Positions 53,773 to 63,634 of a stretch of DNA of 64,000 bases are shown one piece after another. This DNA is from Stratiolaelaps scimitus (taxonomy: Eukaryota > Arthropoda > Arachnida > Mesostigmata > Laelapidae). Both the position numbers and the translations under genes were made by a program. The notes under the pieces were generated by a model. It worked only from the letters and a program-made list of their open reading frames with translations, searched no databases and was not told where the DNA came from. The stretch spans positions 2,221,403 through 2,285,402 of the forward strand of contig JABWDB010000049.1 of assembly GCA_019614645.1 (NCBI GenBank), read 5' to 3'. Every line of letters begins with the position of its first letter. The stretch's first letter is position 1.

Positions 53773-54385
53773 TGTGCTGTTGTTTCTGAGTAGAATTATG
53801 AGCCGGGGGGTGGGGAAATTTGCTGTCTACGGACGGCACACCAGCTAGCCCAATCACTAGGGTTCGCCGCACTACCGCCGAGGTCCTCGCACGGGCGAAA
53901 TGCTGGATGGACGCAGAATCCCACACCGCACACACAGTCGCCAGTTCACACGACACACGAGATAGTTCCGATCGCACCTTGAGACCGATGAGTAGTCCAG
54001 TCGTAGACGTCTCCTCGCGTACTAGCCCTAACGGCGCAGATGCCTGTCGTCGGTCGCTGACGCACGGGATAAGCTCACCAGAGTGCCGCCTTATAGCTGC
54101 CGGGAAATCCACATCGGGGTGTGAGTTTGCCCCGCCGGTCCCAGACCGTGGCAGGCCGCGAGACGCTTCTGACCTGTTTTTCCACACGGTGTGGTGGGGC
54201 TCTGGCTGCGAGACGCTTGATGCTTTACCACCACCACCAGCGTGCAGACACTCCGTCCGGTTTCGATCGGCTTACCCGGATTGCCACGTGGAGCCACGGT
54301 GATGCGTACCTATCGCCTACGACGCACTACGTAAACTTACGGAAGCTCGTCGCTGAGACCCTGTATCCTGGTGTCACGGCACCAC
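53773..54385 (-). other. BEL/Pao 5' untranslated leader with primer-binding-like site
   Basis: Directly after the 5' LTR the gene strand reads G then TGGTGCCGTGACACCAGG (54,367-54,384). TGG is the expected complement of a tRNA CCA end. I cannot name the primer tRNA; the cluster's own Val, Met and Gly 3' ends do not match it well. The rest of the 613-bp leader has no feature. Confidence 0.65.
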
Positions 54386-55005
54386 TGACAAGATTATCGC
54401 TCGGGCGCGAAGTCTTGTGGGTCGACAATCGATAGGGCAGGGTAGCTTCGGGGTGCTACGGGTGCGCAGCGGGCAGGCGTTGCGTGGAGATAGGTTGGCA
54501 GGGCGATCACCGGGGCAGGCCTCGAGCGGCCTAAGTCTCCCTAGCGGTAGTACTCTAGCGCTGTGGACAAGAAGGACACACGTCTGTTCTCGTGGGAGAC
54601 TCCTGCCGAAGTGATGCGGCTAACTTCGATTTATTTACAATACGATAATTCGTCTGCACAAGTCCGCTAACGCGGATACACGATTAATAATTGATTAATT
54701 GCCCGGTGGGCGTTTCGGTCAATTGGCTGTAATTATCCTGGTCACAATATATACAATTTCGATTATAGTTCATAGTATAGTCTCCTGTTCTCTTAATATA
54801 CACTCAACCAAGAGACTTTCGATTATAGTACCGGTGGGCAATTTGCCCCCAGCCGTCAATATTGCGCCGTACATTTCGAACAATGATGATCCGCTATGCG
54901 GCTTTCTGCCGCCAGCGGGCGTAGCGTACTTTACTAATGGCGCGATAATATAAGAATTCGATTATTTAGAGCACTTCAAGGTAGCGCTCGCAGGAAGATT
55001 CGACA
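54386..55005 (-). repeat. 5' LTR of the BEL/Pao element
   Basis: 620 bp, paired with 50,532-51,151. The four differences lie at about 54,432, 54,467, 54,615 and 54,930. Confidence 0.95.
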
Positions 55006-55722
55006 ATTGTATATGTGGTATTATAGTTCACGCCGTATGAAGCTCATTACGTTGATGATAATTAACTATTTCTGATTGAGATTTTAATATGGCAATGGAG
55101 TTATCATGTACCATGTTAAATAAACTAGCTATACTAGAAATCTTGCAATTGGTCGTCGTCTGTGTCTCGTAACCGTCCAGAGCGTTTCTTAAACCAAAAC
55201 CACTTTCGGCGGACTTTTGCGGAACTTCGTCTCAAGTTACAGATACGACTCTCAAAGTTTCAGTAGACCTCTTCTACCGCAAAAATCATGAAGAAGATTG
55301 TGTCGGATATGCACGTTTTGATCTCCGTATTCGATGACTAAGGCAACTGCTGCACCCAGGCAATACACAAACAGTTGATCTGATGCGGAAATGACTAAAA
55401 AACAGCAAGATTTACCAATTATTGTAGTGAGACTACAACATACAGAGACGATCATTTCCACCAACCTAGTCTATGTATTGGGTGGGACGATAAGTAATAT
55501 CACTACCTTTGAGGTTTTTTGGCTTCGCTACCATGAACTTTGTGGGATTCAAATTTGACGGTTTTTTTTAATAATTTGCGCAGCGCACATAGCCCCAAAT
55601 AAAGAGAGATGATAAAGACATCCAAATTTGCTGACTAATATAGTTAACGCCGTTGTGAGCTCATTATGACACTGGTAATTAACTATTTCCGATTTCTATA
55701 AATCTGGTGAATGAATCATGCA

Positions 55723-55793
55723 GCGTCGGTGGTTCAGTGGTAGAATACTCGCCTGCCACGCGGGTGGCCCGGGTTCGATTCCCGGCCGACGCA
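55723..55793 (+). tRNA. tRNA-Gly(GCC), copy 7
   Basis: Intact body. TTTT in GCATTTTGG immediately downstream. Mirror of the gene at 48,479. Confidence 0.97.
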
Positions 55794-57633
55794 TTTTGGT
55801 AACAGACACAAGATTAGAAACTAGTGATTCCAAGGGAATAACTACGTCAGCTTACACAAAGTGGCCCAAGTTAACCCTGTTGCTGTCCAACGGGTGCACC
55901 ATCGGTGCGTCGCTAAATATCTAAGCTTTTAAGGTTAGAGCATTCAATGTGTCGTAGTGTAACGTTTAAATTTCTGAGCGAGATTCGCTATTGACGGCAA
56001 TGCAAAGAGGTGAAATTTGCTAAGAATTATGCTTGTCTAGAGGTATGAGATCTTGATGTATCCGAGTTTGCCGATTCAAACAAAATCGAGGCCTCTCTAT
56101 TTTCTAGGGATAGATTAGTCAAAATGAATTATAAGCCAAAAACCATTCGTCGCTACATTTTAGTGACAAACCCGAGATGCTTGAAAATGTAATTATCTAA
56201 GATAATAGTATTTACCATTGAAGTTAATTGATTTAAAATGTACAGTAAAAATGCATAAACTGAAGCTCATTATAGGAGTTGTTTCTCAAGCTAAACCCCT
56301 GACCAAGAGCTTAATGAACTGCATTTACAGATTTGATCGATGTTTTTTTATACAGAATCTCTAAATAATTACAGTCATTTTTTTGAGAATGGTCATGCGG
56401 TTGTTCTAATTCTATGGGTACTGGACACGAACAAACACAAACAAGTCCGCTTAAAATAATTTCGGTGAAAGGTCACCTTCTTCTACTTAACAAATAATAG
56501 TGAAGCTAACCTGACTGATCGCTGGATGTAGCGTCTAGAAGCGTCGGAAACTGTGTTGTAATTATTGGACATGAAAACATTGAACTACCTGGCGTCGCGG
56601 GCCCTGCACTTATACTGGTTACGCGGCAACTGTTCAACCATATGGATAGTTGTGAAAGAACCCGTGTCAGACTGATAGATCCATAGACATTTTTATATTG
56701 TTGATTAGTTGGCCGAATGATCCACACAACGGTCGGGGTTCCAGCCTTTCTTTTGGCAAGGGTCGACGTTACGTTTGCTAACATATATTCTCTGGCTTGG
56801 GCTAGTTTGTCAAGGAAGCCAGATAGTGTTTAGATATGTGTGTTTAGTAACGAATACTAGCGTTGACCGAAATGGTAAATGGTAAATGTTTATTGGTTTA
56901 TTTAAGGAGCTGCAATTTTTCAATGCTTAAGCTCTCTTATAAATAACCACACAACCTCTGTGGGTTTCCTACTGTTACTTAAGCAATGATGATACTTACT
57001 TGTAAATGATTTTACAGATGTACGTAGCTGTATATTGGCTACTTTTCTGGGATAAGCTGTATCTTGCCAACTGCTCACACTTAAACACACAAAGTTGGCC
57101 ATCATTATATTGAAGTTTTCCTGAGACCTCATGGCACCGATACTAATCAAGGACTCGTCATTTTGCTAACTTAATTCGTTGCCTTAGTTACTTCAACATT
57201 TAGCGTCTATAAGTGTTTTATTTTACGTCGGATATTGATTATGGTTATGCGCCTTAAATTATACTAAAATTAGAGATTTAATTAAATTATACCTTAAATT
57301 TGAGAAGAAGTTGGGGACAGTTTGACATCTTGGAACATTTGCAACCTCCGGGTGGACCCAATCCACCAACCAAACAGCCAAGAGTCGCTATCAGTGGTCT
57401 AGTCATACAAGAAATCTAGCAATTGGTCGTTAACTGTGTCTCGGTGCCGTCCAGAACGTTTCACTGAAACTGTTTTCAACAGACTTTTGCGGATACTGCA
57501 CCTTCGCCTCCAGTTGCAGATACGATTCTCATATGTAATGCTATTCACGGTGATGTACGTCTTATAAGGCATGCTATTCTAATTTTTGACTTAAACATGG
57601 TATATGACAACTCCATTGCCATATTAAAAGCTC
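55794..57633. other. Long Gly spacer, mirror of 46,256-48,478
   Basis: Holds the reverse copy of the unknown frame at 56,506-56,784 (92 codons) and no other feature. It lacks the 410-bp segment present in the left arm. Confidence 0.5.
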
Positions 57634-57704
57634 TGCGTCGGCCGGGAATCGAACCCGGGCCACCCGCGTGGCAGGCGAGTATTCTATCACTGAACCACCG
57701 ACGC
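57634..57704 (-). tRNA. tRNA-Gly(GCC), copy 8
   Basis: One D-loop change (CAGTGATAGAAT for CAGTGGTAGAAT), otherwise intact. T run in AGAGCTTTTAATATGG. Mirror of the gene at 46,185. Confidence 0.9.
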
Positions 57705-57787
57705 TACATGGTTTCCTCACTAGATAGTTGGAAATCAGAAATAGTTAATTATCATCAAGCTCAGTACAGCGTGAACTATAATATCAC

Positions 57788-57994
57788 TGCGAACTTCCTC
57801 GAAGGGGTCTACCGTAGGTTGATCCGCGCAACCGGGGACAAGCGCGCAGGTTCTTTCCTTCTGCAGCGCCTGTCCTTAGCTGTGCAGAGGGGCAATGCCA
57901 TCGCCTTCCTCGGGACATTGTCGACCACTGCCCCCCCCCCCCCCCATAATCCCTAGAACTAATTCCTAACTACTGTATGTTTGAATAAATATGA
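57788..57994 (+). mobile_element. RLE-type LINE, 5'-truncated 207-bp insertion with TSD
   Basis: Starts TGCGAACTTCCTCGAAGGGG and includes RLIRATGDKRAGSFLLQRLS codons, a C run and TGTTTGAATAAATATGA. The 11-bp repeat TATAATATCAC lies at 57,777-57,787 and 57,995-58,005. The 3' end is within a few bases of the one at 29,477. Confidence 0.9.
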
Positions 57995-58012
57995 TATAAT
58001 ATCACATATACA

Positions 58013-58829
58013 ATTAGCGCTTTATTCAAAGGTACAATAATTAGTAATTATTTCTAGGAATTATTGGGGGGGATTAGCTGGGGACCGGGGCTGAGGCCGA
58101 CATTGTCCCGAGGAAGGTGATGGCATTGCCCCTCTGCACAGCGAGGGACAGGCGTTGCAGAAGGAAAGATCCTGCGCGCTTGTCTCCGGTGGCGCGGATC
58201 ATTCTATGGTAGACCCCTTCGAGGAAGTTCGCAGTGAGGAGGCCGTGCCCGCCTAAGGCCTCAAAAGCAAGGGGGGAAAAGGTGGGTTGCCTGAAGTGCG
58301 GCGTACTTCCGCAGCTTGGCCCGCTCCGCACGCTCTACCGCGTAACCAGGGTAGGTTGCACAGTGGTTGAAATAAGAAGCTGCTAGATTGTCAACCATCG
58401 TGCCGTCCCAAACGAGGTGCTGGCCTCGGTGGAAGGGGATGAAAGTGAGGCCGTCAGGGCGGTGCCCGTCGGATGTGTCGAGGCGCTGTGGCTCCATTGT
58501 GCAAGGGATACCGGCTGAGTGGAGGGCCCTCGCGAGCGTGTCATTAAGCATCGTGCGTCGCGGATGGCGACCGGCGCTGCCTTCGCACGAAAGTTCGTGG
58601 TGACCATTCGTTGTGACAGGGTCTCCGCAACGCTCGCAGCTATGGGTCGCAACCACAGGGGCCCCGAGGCTGAGGCTCATGCAGAAGCGGAGGGAGAGGT
58701 CGTCGAGAGCTGTCCTAAGCAAGTGCTGCATGCGCGCCGCCGAGAGACAGGACCGAAGGAGGAAGAGCCCCTGGTGAGCCGCCAACAGGGGCAGTCGGTT
58801 GAACATGACGGCAGTCCTCTCGAGGCAAC
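58013..58829 (-). mobile_element. RLE-type LINE copy J, C-terminal part
   Basis: Minus strand, tail first at low coordinates. Words: AARMQHLLRTALDDLSLRFC (a joined deletion), CERCGDPVTTNGHHELSCEG near 58,600, GRHPRRTMLND, GHRPDGLTFIPFHRGQHLVW near 58,445, DGTMVDNLAASY and RLSLAVQRGNAITFLGT. The cysteine/histidine word followed by RH and RPD...D-x-T-x-x-D is the restriction-like endonuclease layout known from R2-group LINEs. Confidence 0.87.
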
Positions 58830-58834
58830 GGTCC

Positions 58835-59311
58835 TGTTGGGAATAAAGATTGCCGACTTGCATGGGACCATCGATGAGTCACCAGAGATGGGACCCAGGA
58901 GCCGCGTCGGGAGGTGTGACGAGCCCACGGTCGCTCGCGTCCAAGGGACGCCTTGGATGTGGCGACTCGGGGGTGACTCACACCTGACTCACCGGCGAGC
59001 CTTTGATATGGCCATATACATATAGACGCTTATTATACCAGAAATGGTGATTCGTGGGGTTTCTGACTGACGCTTGCTGGGCAGGCCAATAGGCGACTAT
59101 TGACGCCACTTATGCAGACACTGAGCTACGCACAGCTGAGAGGAGATTGGCTGAGGATGGACCTCGGTTGCCTTATAAGCAGTGCTGGGCTGACAATAAA
59201 CACCTTCTGATTCTACCAACCAGACTGACGTGTGGTCTTCACTCTAATTCTGAGCTTACGAGTCCTTACCTAGGGCTAGTGAGTCCAAACCTTCTACCAG
59301 TCTCCCCAACA
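58835..59311 (+). mobile_element. Solo LTR, 477 bp
   Basis: Inserted in the LINE coding region: TGTTGGGAATAAAG at one end and TCTCCCCAACA at the other, i.e. TG...CA with short inverted ends, flanked by the 5-bp repeat GGTCC at 58,830-58,834 and 59,312-59,316. The LINE reading resumes on the other side. A TTATAAG word (59,173) followed by AATAAA (59,196) fits a plus-strand promoter and poly(A) signal. It does not resemble the BEL LTR in this window. Confidence 0.88.
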
Positions 59312-59316
59312 GGTCC

Positions 59317-59814
59317 AATTGTGGCCGGATGGCCTCGTCCGCAAGAGGGGCGCCGACAAGCTCAAGGGACGACCTCAGAGTGAGACGGCACCCTGGGAGC
59401 AACCGCTGGAGGTCGGGATGCACGTCCAAAGAGAAGACCTCGAACTTCGTGGCGTTAAGAGCAAGGCCGCTGGGCCCCTCGTAGTCGAGTACTCGCTGAA
59501 TGTCGGAGGCGACGGTCGCCGAATCGTCCGCCAACGTTCCGTCATCCATGTACTACAGCCGCAGGCGAGACTGGAGAGACGCAGCGAGGGGCCGGAGAGC
59601 CAGGCAGAATAGGGCTGGGCCCAGCGGGTCCCCCTGCTGAACCCCGCACTCGGAGCTGATGACGGCGTTGTCCGTAATCAGATGGGAAGGGCAACGATAG
59701 GCCAGGTCAACCAGAGGGAAGAGGCCAGGGACGTGCTCAGCAACCTCTCGCAGAACGAGATCCCGGCGGACCGTGTTGAAGGCATTGCGGAAATCGAGCT
59801 TGACTGGGGCCGCG
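59317..59814 (-). mobile_element. RLE-type LINE copy J, RT part
   Basis: Continuation beyond the solo LTR: LDFRNAFNTVRRDLVLREVA at the far end, SSECGVQQGDPLGPALFCLA near 59,640, the intact catalytic box YMDDGTLADD near 59,525-59,555, and LALNATKFEVFSLDVHPDL. This is the only copy in the window with an intact YxDD box, though a stop precedes it. Confidence 0.88.
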
Positions 59815-59950
59815 ATTATATGTATACACATATACATGGCCGCTTATATATATATAATCTGAGCAGCTGAGGGTCAGCTCGAAAAAACAGTGCTATTATA
59901 TATATAGATATATATATATTAACTAAAAAATCGGGAGGAATCACCTTGTA

Positions 59951-60021
59951 GCGTCGGTGGTTCAGTGGTAGAATACTCGCCTGCCACGCGGGTGGCCCGG
60001 GTTCGATTCCCGGCCGACGCA
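59951..60021 (+). tRNA. tRNA-Gly(GCC), copy 9
   Basis: Intact body. TTTT in GTGGTCATTTTAATC. Its mirror partner is cut by the window end at 63,942. Confidence 0.97.
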
Positions 60022-60328
60022 GTGGTCATTTTAATCTGTGGCTACGGAGTTATTATATGGTTAGGTAAAAAGCACAACAACCATACCACACGGATTGTGT
60101 GACATATGGAATATCTTATCATACAATCAGTGCATAAACGAAGAAATGAAATGACACAAATTGAATCGTACATGCTTGTCACATTCATGATTTGTTTTGA
60201 ATAATATAAATGTTTATATTTCTCTAAATAATAAGTTAAGCAATTATAACTGTTTGTGTCTGTTCTAAGTAGATGAAACAATTCCAACTGTTCGTGTGTA
60301 CAATAACTCCACAGATTAAAATGATCAC

Positions 60329-60399
60329 TGCGTCGGCCGGGAATCGAACCCGGGCCACCCGCGTGGCAGGCGAGTATTCTACCACTGAACCACCGACGC
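60329..60399 (-). tRNA. tRNA-Gly(GCC), copy 10
   Basis: Intact body, mirror of the gene at 63,564. TTTT in GTGATCATTTTAATC. Confidence 0.97.
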
Positions 60400-60600
60400 C
60401 ACAAAACGTGTCTGACCGACTTTTTTAGTTAATTTGTCTATTAATAACTAGAACGTGAACGATTGTCTATTTGTTCCCATATATATATATGGTGAACAAG
60501 ATCCTTGTAATAGTATTTCACACAGCTCTTGTGGTATATATCGGAGCAGATGTTAATCATAATACTAGTTCTTCTTAACAGCCACCATTAAAATGATCAA

Positions 60601-60622
60601 TGCATCTGCCGGGAATCGAACC
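60601..60622 (-). pseudogene. tRNA-Gly 3' fragment
   Basis: The last 22 nt of a Gly gene (GGTTCGATTCCCGG to TGCA) with one acceptor change, mirrored at 63,341-63,362. Confidence 0.8.
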
Positions 60623-60654
60623 TATACATATTTGGTTGGTCGATTAGTAAGGAT

Positions 60655-60744
60655 CAAGGAGTAAGGAATGGGTCCGTCTTACGAAGCAATGCTAAAAGCA
60701 GTACCGTGGATGTTAAATATTGGCTGAGAGTCAGCCCGAAAACC
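60655..60744 (+). mobile_element. S3 short retroposon, left-arm copy
   Basis: A 90-bp insert ending in the hairpin GGCTGA-GAG-TCAGCC plus CGAAAACC, flanked by TAAGGAT repeats. The related mariner region at 41,275 lacks it. See the mirror at 63,219. Confidence 0.8.
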
Positions 60745-60972
60745 TAAGGATAACCTCTAGCCAAGAACTATTCTGAGCAAAATTCGCCTGTTTTGATTAC
60801 TTCCAATAGCAGATCTCGGTCAGAGAAGCAAAAGTTACTCAACGACACATTGAATTGGCTAAAATTAGAAACTAGCTGATTCGCAATACTACCGTGATAA
60901 GCTGGTCGATAACTAATGATGTTTCTTTTACTTACCTTTGTATGCTGTATCTTTTGTAAGAATGAATGGATC

Positions 60973-61370
60973 TTAATCAATATAGTGTTCTTTACTTTCT
61001 ATGACTCTCGCCCATCGATCAGGTAGCATGTGGATCCAGCTGCGGAAACACATCTTATCATGGGAGGTGATCCACACATGCCCCATGGATCTGAATAGGT
61101 GGTAATCTGATAAAGAAATGTCTGGGCTATACGCCGCGTGCTGCAGAATTTTCCAGCCAAGATCGGTTACCGTACGGCGGGTCGCCACTTCATTTTTCGC
61201 TGTCCTTTGCCCTTCTACGGCCATTTCCTGTCAACTTTTCGGCTTACTTTGCTGTGTTGACTTGTGTGACAGTCTGTGTTGATCGTTTTACCAGATCAGA
61301 TCGAAACAACAGCCTTACCCTGTGGCCATTTCCCAACCTTATATATATATATATATATACATTAGGTTGG
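60973..61370 (-). pseudogene. Mariner transposase C-terminus, left-arm copy
   Basis: Minus-strand frame with LGWKILQHAAYSPDISLSDY (about residues 27-46) followed by HLFRSMGH, then WIHMLPDRWARVIESKEHYI (about 63-82): the third catalytic Asp region (YSPD...SDYHLF) and the conserved mariner C-terminus. At about 61,364 the end TTAGGTTGGCCGGTAAGTAA of another unit follows. Confidence 0.8.
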
Positions 61371-61918
61371 CCGGTAAGTAATGATCGCTACACTTGAAGT
61401 TTTTTAGTTTTCGAATTCGGCGTTTTTTTAAATAATTTGCGCATCACAATTATCCACAGATAAAGAAAGATGACAAAGAAATCCAAATTTGCGAATTACT
61501 ATATAATAATATATAATATAATTCGGAAAATATAATATAATAGTTCACTCCGTAGTGAGCTTATTACGTTGATAATAATAAACTATTTCTGATTCTAACA
61601 AACTAGTGAGGTGACCATGCAGCGACGATCAATTGCAAGATTTCTAGTATAGCAAGTTATTTAACATGGTATATGACAACTCCATTGCCATATTAAAATC
61701 GCTGCGTCGGCCGGGAATCGAACCCGGGCCACCCGCGTGGCAGGCGAGTATTCTACCACTGAACCACCGACGCTGCATGGTCAGCTCACTAGTTTGTTAG
61801 AAATCAGAAATAGTTAATTACCAGTGTCATAATGAGCCGCCAAATTTGAAACCCATAGCATTCATGGTAGCGAAACTGAAATACTTCGAAGGTAGTGATC
61901 ATTACTTATCGTCCAACC
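61364..61918. mobile_element. Mariner-bounded unit with tRNA-Gly, chimeric
   Basis: Bounded by TTAGGTTGGCCGGTAAGTAA on the left and TTACTTATCGTCCAACCAAA on the right, both of the 3'-end type. The Gly gene at 61,703 lies inside. At about 61,623 the sequence jumps from GACCATGCAGCG, the first bases of a tRNA-Gly, to ACGATCAATTGCAAG, so one tRNA copy was lost at this point. Confidence 0.7.
61703..61773 (-). tRNA. tRNA-Gly(GCC), copy 11
   Basis: Intact body. T run in AGCGATTTTAATATGG. It lies in the loop of palindrome P7. Confidence 0.97.
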
Positions 61919-61929
61919 AAATACATACA

Positions 61930-62684
61930 CTAGGTTGGTGGAAATGATCGCCTCTGTATGTTGTAGTCTCACTACAATAATTGGTAAATCTTGCTGTTTT
62001 TTTAAATCATTTCCGCATCAGATCAACTGTTTGTGTATTTCTGGGTGCAGCAGTTGCCTTAGTCATCGAATACGGAGATCAAAACGAGCATATCCGACAC
62101 AATCTTCTTCATGATTTTTGCGATGGAAGAAGTCTACTGAAACTTTGAGAGTCGTATCTGCAACTGAAGGCCAAGATGCAGTGCTCGCAAAAGCTCGCCG
62201 AAAATGATTTTGGTTTAAGAAACGCTCTGGACGGTTACGAGACACAGAAGACGACCAATTGCAAGATTTCTATAATAGTATAGCTAGTTTATTTAACACG
62301 GTATATGACAACTCCATTGCCATACTAAATTCCCTGCGTCGGCCGGGAATCGAACCCGGGCCACCCGCGTGGCAGGCGAGTATTCTACCACTGAACCACC
62401 GACGCTGCATGGTCACCTCACTAGATAGTTGGAAATCAGAAATAGTTAATTATCACCAACGTAATGAGCTCACTACGGCGCGAACTATTGTATTTTCCGA
62501 ATTATATTATATATTATTATACAGTAATTCGCAAATTTGGTTTTCCTTGTCATCTTTCTTTATCTGTGGATAATTGTGATGCGCGAATTATTAAAAAAAA
62601 CGCCGAATTCGAAATGCATAGCGTTCATGGTAGTGAAACTAAAAAACTTAAAGTGTAGCGATCATTACTTACCGGCCAACCTAA
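61930..62684 (+). mobile_element. Mariner MITE-like unit carrying tRNA-Gly
   Basis: About 755 bp. The left end is TAGGTTGGTGGAAATGATCG. The right end, reversed, is TTAGGTTGGCCGGTAAGTAATG; the two align with a 5-nt gap. Inside the left end, N-terminal transposase words HIRHNLLHDFC (near 62,087) and later DGYETQKTTNC are legible. The tRNA-Gly gene replaces the middle of the transposase, followed by the mariner 3' untranslated part. TATATA runs beside the right end could be the TA target. This is the clearest case of a transposon-bounded tRNA gene in the window. Confidence 0.75.
62335..62405 (-). tRNA. tRNA-Gly(GCC), copy 12, inside a mariner unit
   Basis: Intact body, 632 bp from the preceding Gly gene in the same orientation. 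No TTTT within the first 20 nt (GGGAATTTAGTATGG, only TTT), so termination may be leaky compared with the other copies. Confidence 0.95.
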
Positions 62685-62699
62685 TGTATATATATATAT

Positions 62700-63210
62700 A
62701 TATATATACAGCAAAGTAAGCCGAAAAGTTGAGAGGAAATGGCCGTAGAAGGGCAAAGGACAGCGAAAAATGAAGTGGCGACCCGCCGTACGGTAACCGA
62801 TCTTGGCTGGAAAATTCTGCAGCACGCGGCGTATAGCTCAGACATTTCTTTATCAGATTATCACCTATTCAGATCCATGGAGCATGTGTGGATCACTTCC
62901 CGTGATAAGATGTGTTTCCGCAGCTGGATCCACATGCTACCTGATCGATGGGCGAGAGTCATAAAAAGTAAAGAATACTATATTGATTAAGATCCATTCA
63001 TTCTTACAAAAGATACAGCATACAAAGGTAAGTAAAAGAAACATCATTAGTTATCGACCAGCTTATCACGGTAGTATTGCGAATCAGCTAGTTTCTAATT
63101 TTAGCCAATTCAATGTGTCGTTGAGTAACTTTTGCTTCTCTGACCGAGATCTGCTATTGGAAGTAATCAAAACAGGCGAATTTTGCTCAGAATAGTTCTT
63201 GGCTAGAGGT
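62700..63210 (+). pseudogene. Mariner transposase C-terminus, right-arm copy
   Basis: Mirror of 60,973-61,224 with a few residue differences (YSSD for YSPD, KSKEYYID for ESKEHYID). The N-terminal two thirds are missing. The 3' untranslated part follows and ends near 63,335 with CTTACTAATCGACCAACC. Confidence 0.8.
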
Positions 63211-63218
63211 TATCCTTA

Positions 63219-63308
63219 GGTTTTCGGGCTGACTCTCAGCCAATATTTAACATCCACGGTACTGCTTTTAGCATTGCTTCGTAAGACGGACCCATTCCTT
63301 ACTCCTTG
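63219..63308 (-). mobile_element. S3 short retroposon, right-arm copy
   Basis: Flanked by ATCCTTA at 63,212-63,218 and 63,309-63,315. On the minus strand it runs from AAGGAGTAAGGAATGGGTCC to the hairpin GGCTGA-GAG-TCAGCC and CGAAAACC. A diverged relative sits at about 41,480-41,590 (ending GGGTCAGTCCGGAAAA). Confidence 0.85.
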
Positions 63309-63340
63309 ATCCTTACTAATCGACCAACCAAATATGTATA

Positions 63341-63362
63341 GGTTCGATTCCCGGCAGATGCA
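63341..63362 (+). pseudogene. tRNA-Gly 3' fragment
   Basis: Mirror of 60,601-60,622, a few bases after a mariner end. Confidence 0.8.
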
Positions 63363-63563
63363 TTGATCATTTTAATGGTGGCTGTTAAGAAGAACTAGTA
63401 TTATGATTAACATCTGCTCCGATATATACCACAAGAGCTGTGTGAAATACTATTACAAGGATCTTGTTCACCATATATATATATGGGAACAAATAGACAA
63501 TCGTTCACGTTCTAGTTATTAATAGACAAATTAACTAAAAAAGTCGGTCAGACACGTTTTGTG

Positions 63564-63634
63564 GCGTCGGTGGTTCAGTGGTAGAATACTCGCCTGCCAC
63601 GCGGGTGGCCCGGGTTCGATTCCCGGCCGACGCA
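63564..63634 (+). tRNA. tRNA-Gly(GCC), copy 13
   Basis: Intact body, mirror of the gene at 60,329. TTTT in GTGATCATTTTAATC. Confidence 0.97.

Larger units (their letters stand above)
50532..55005 (-). mobile_element. BEL/Pao LTR retrotransposon, internally deleted
   Basis: 4,474 bp on the minus strand between ATTGT target duplications at 50,527-50,531 and 55,006-55,010. It has paired 620-bp LTRs, a primer-binding-like site, a polypurine tract, gag and the start of pol. RT, RNase H and integrase are missing, so it would need a helper. It inserted in the 3' tail of LINE copy I: the empty site is seen in reverse at 57,995-58,020 (CACATATACAATTAGCGC). Confidence 0.93.
55011..57780. repeat. Right arm of inverted duplication P5
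   Basis: Mirror of 46,100-49,240. At about 55,078 the arm jumps from CTATTTCTGATT to GAGATTTTAATATGG, so the Gly gene present at 49,168 is missing together with about 50 bp of flank. Confidence 0.88.
59860..61400. repeat. Left arm of near-perfect palindrome P7 (mirror 62,620-64,000+)
   Basis: Every mirrored pair checked (Gly genes, S3 element, mariner frames) sums to 123,963 exactly, so there are no net indels over at least 1.3 kb. Only scattered substitutions were seen. The centre is at 61,981. Confidence 0.93.

Noticed and set aside
53820..54302. Plus-strand 160-codon frame in the BEL leader
   Set aside because: Antisense to the element, inside its untranslated leader, with no recognisable domain.
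54367..54384. BEL primer tRNA supplied by this cluster
   Set aside because: The 18-nt site does not complement the 3' ends of the Val, Met or Gly genes here beyond TGG.
39176..62700. (AT)n runs at 39,176, 41,457, 42,132, 59,890, 61,340 and 62,690 as replication origins
   Set aside because: They coincide with TA-rich mariner ends and microsatellite growth; nothing else supports an origin.
1171..63195. Many 60-110 codon frames crossing tRNA genes, for example those containing RTHDLQIMRLTRCLLRYRG, GIEPGPPAWQAS or GSNRRPFACKAN
   Set aside because: These are tRNA-Met, tRNA-Gly and tRNA-Val sequences read as codons. The frames follow the RNA genes and their copies, not a protein.
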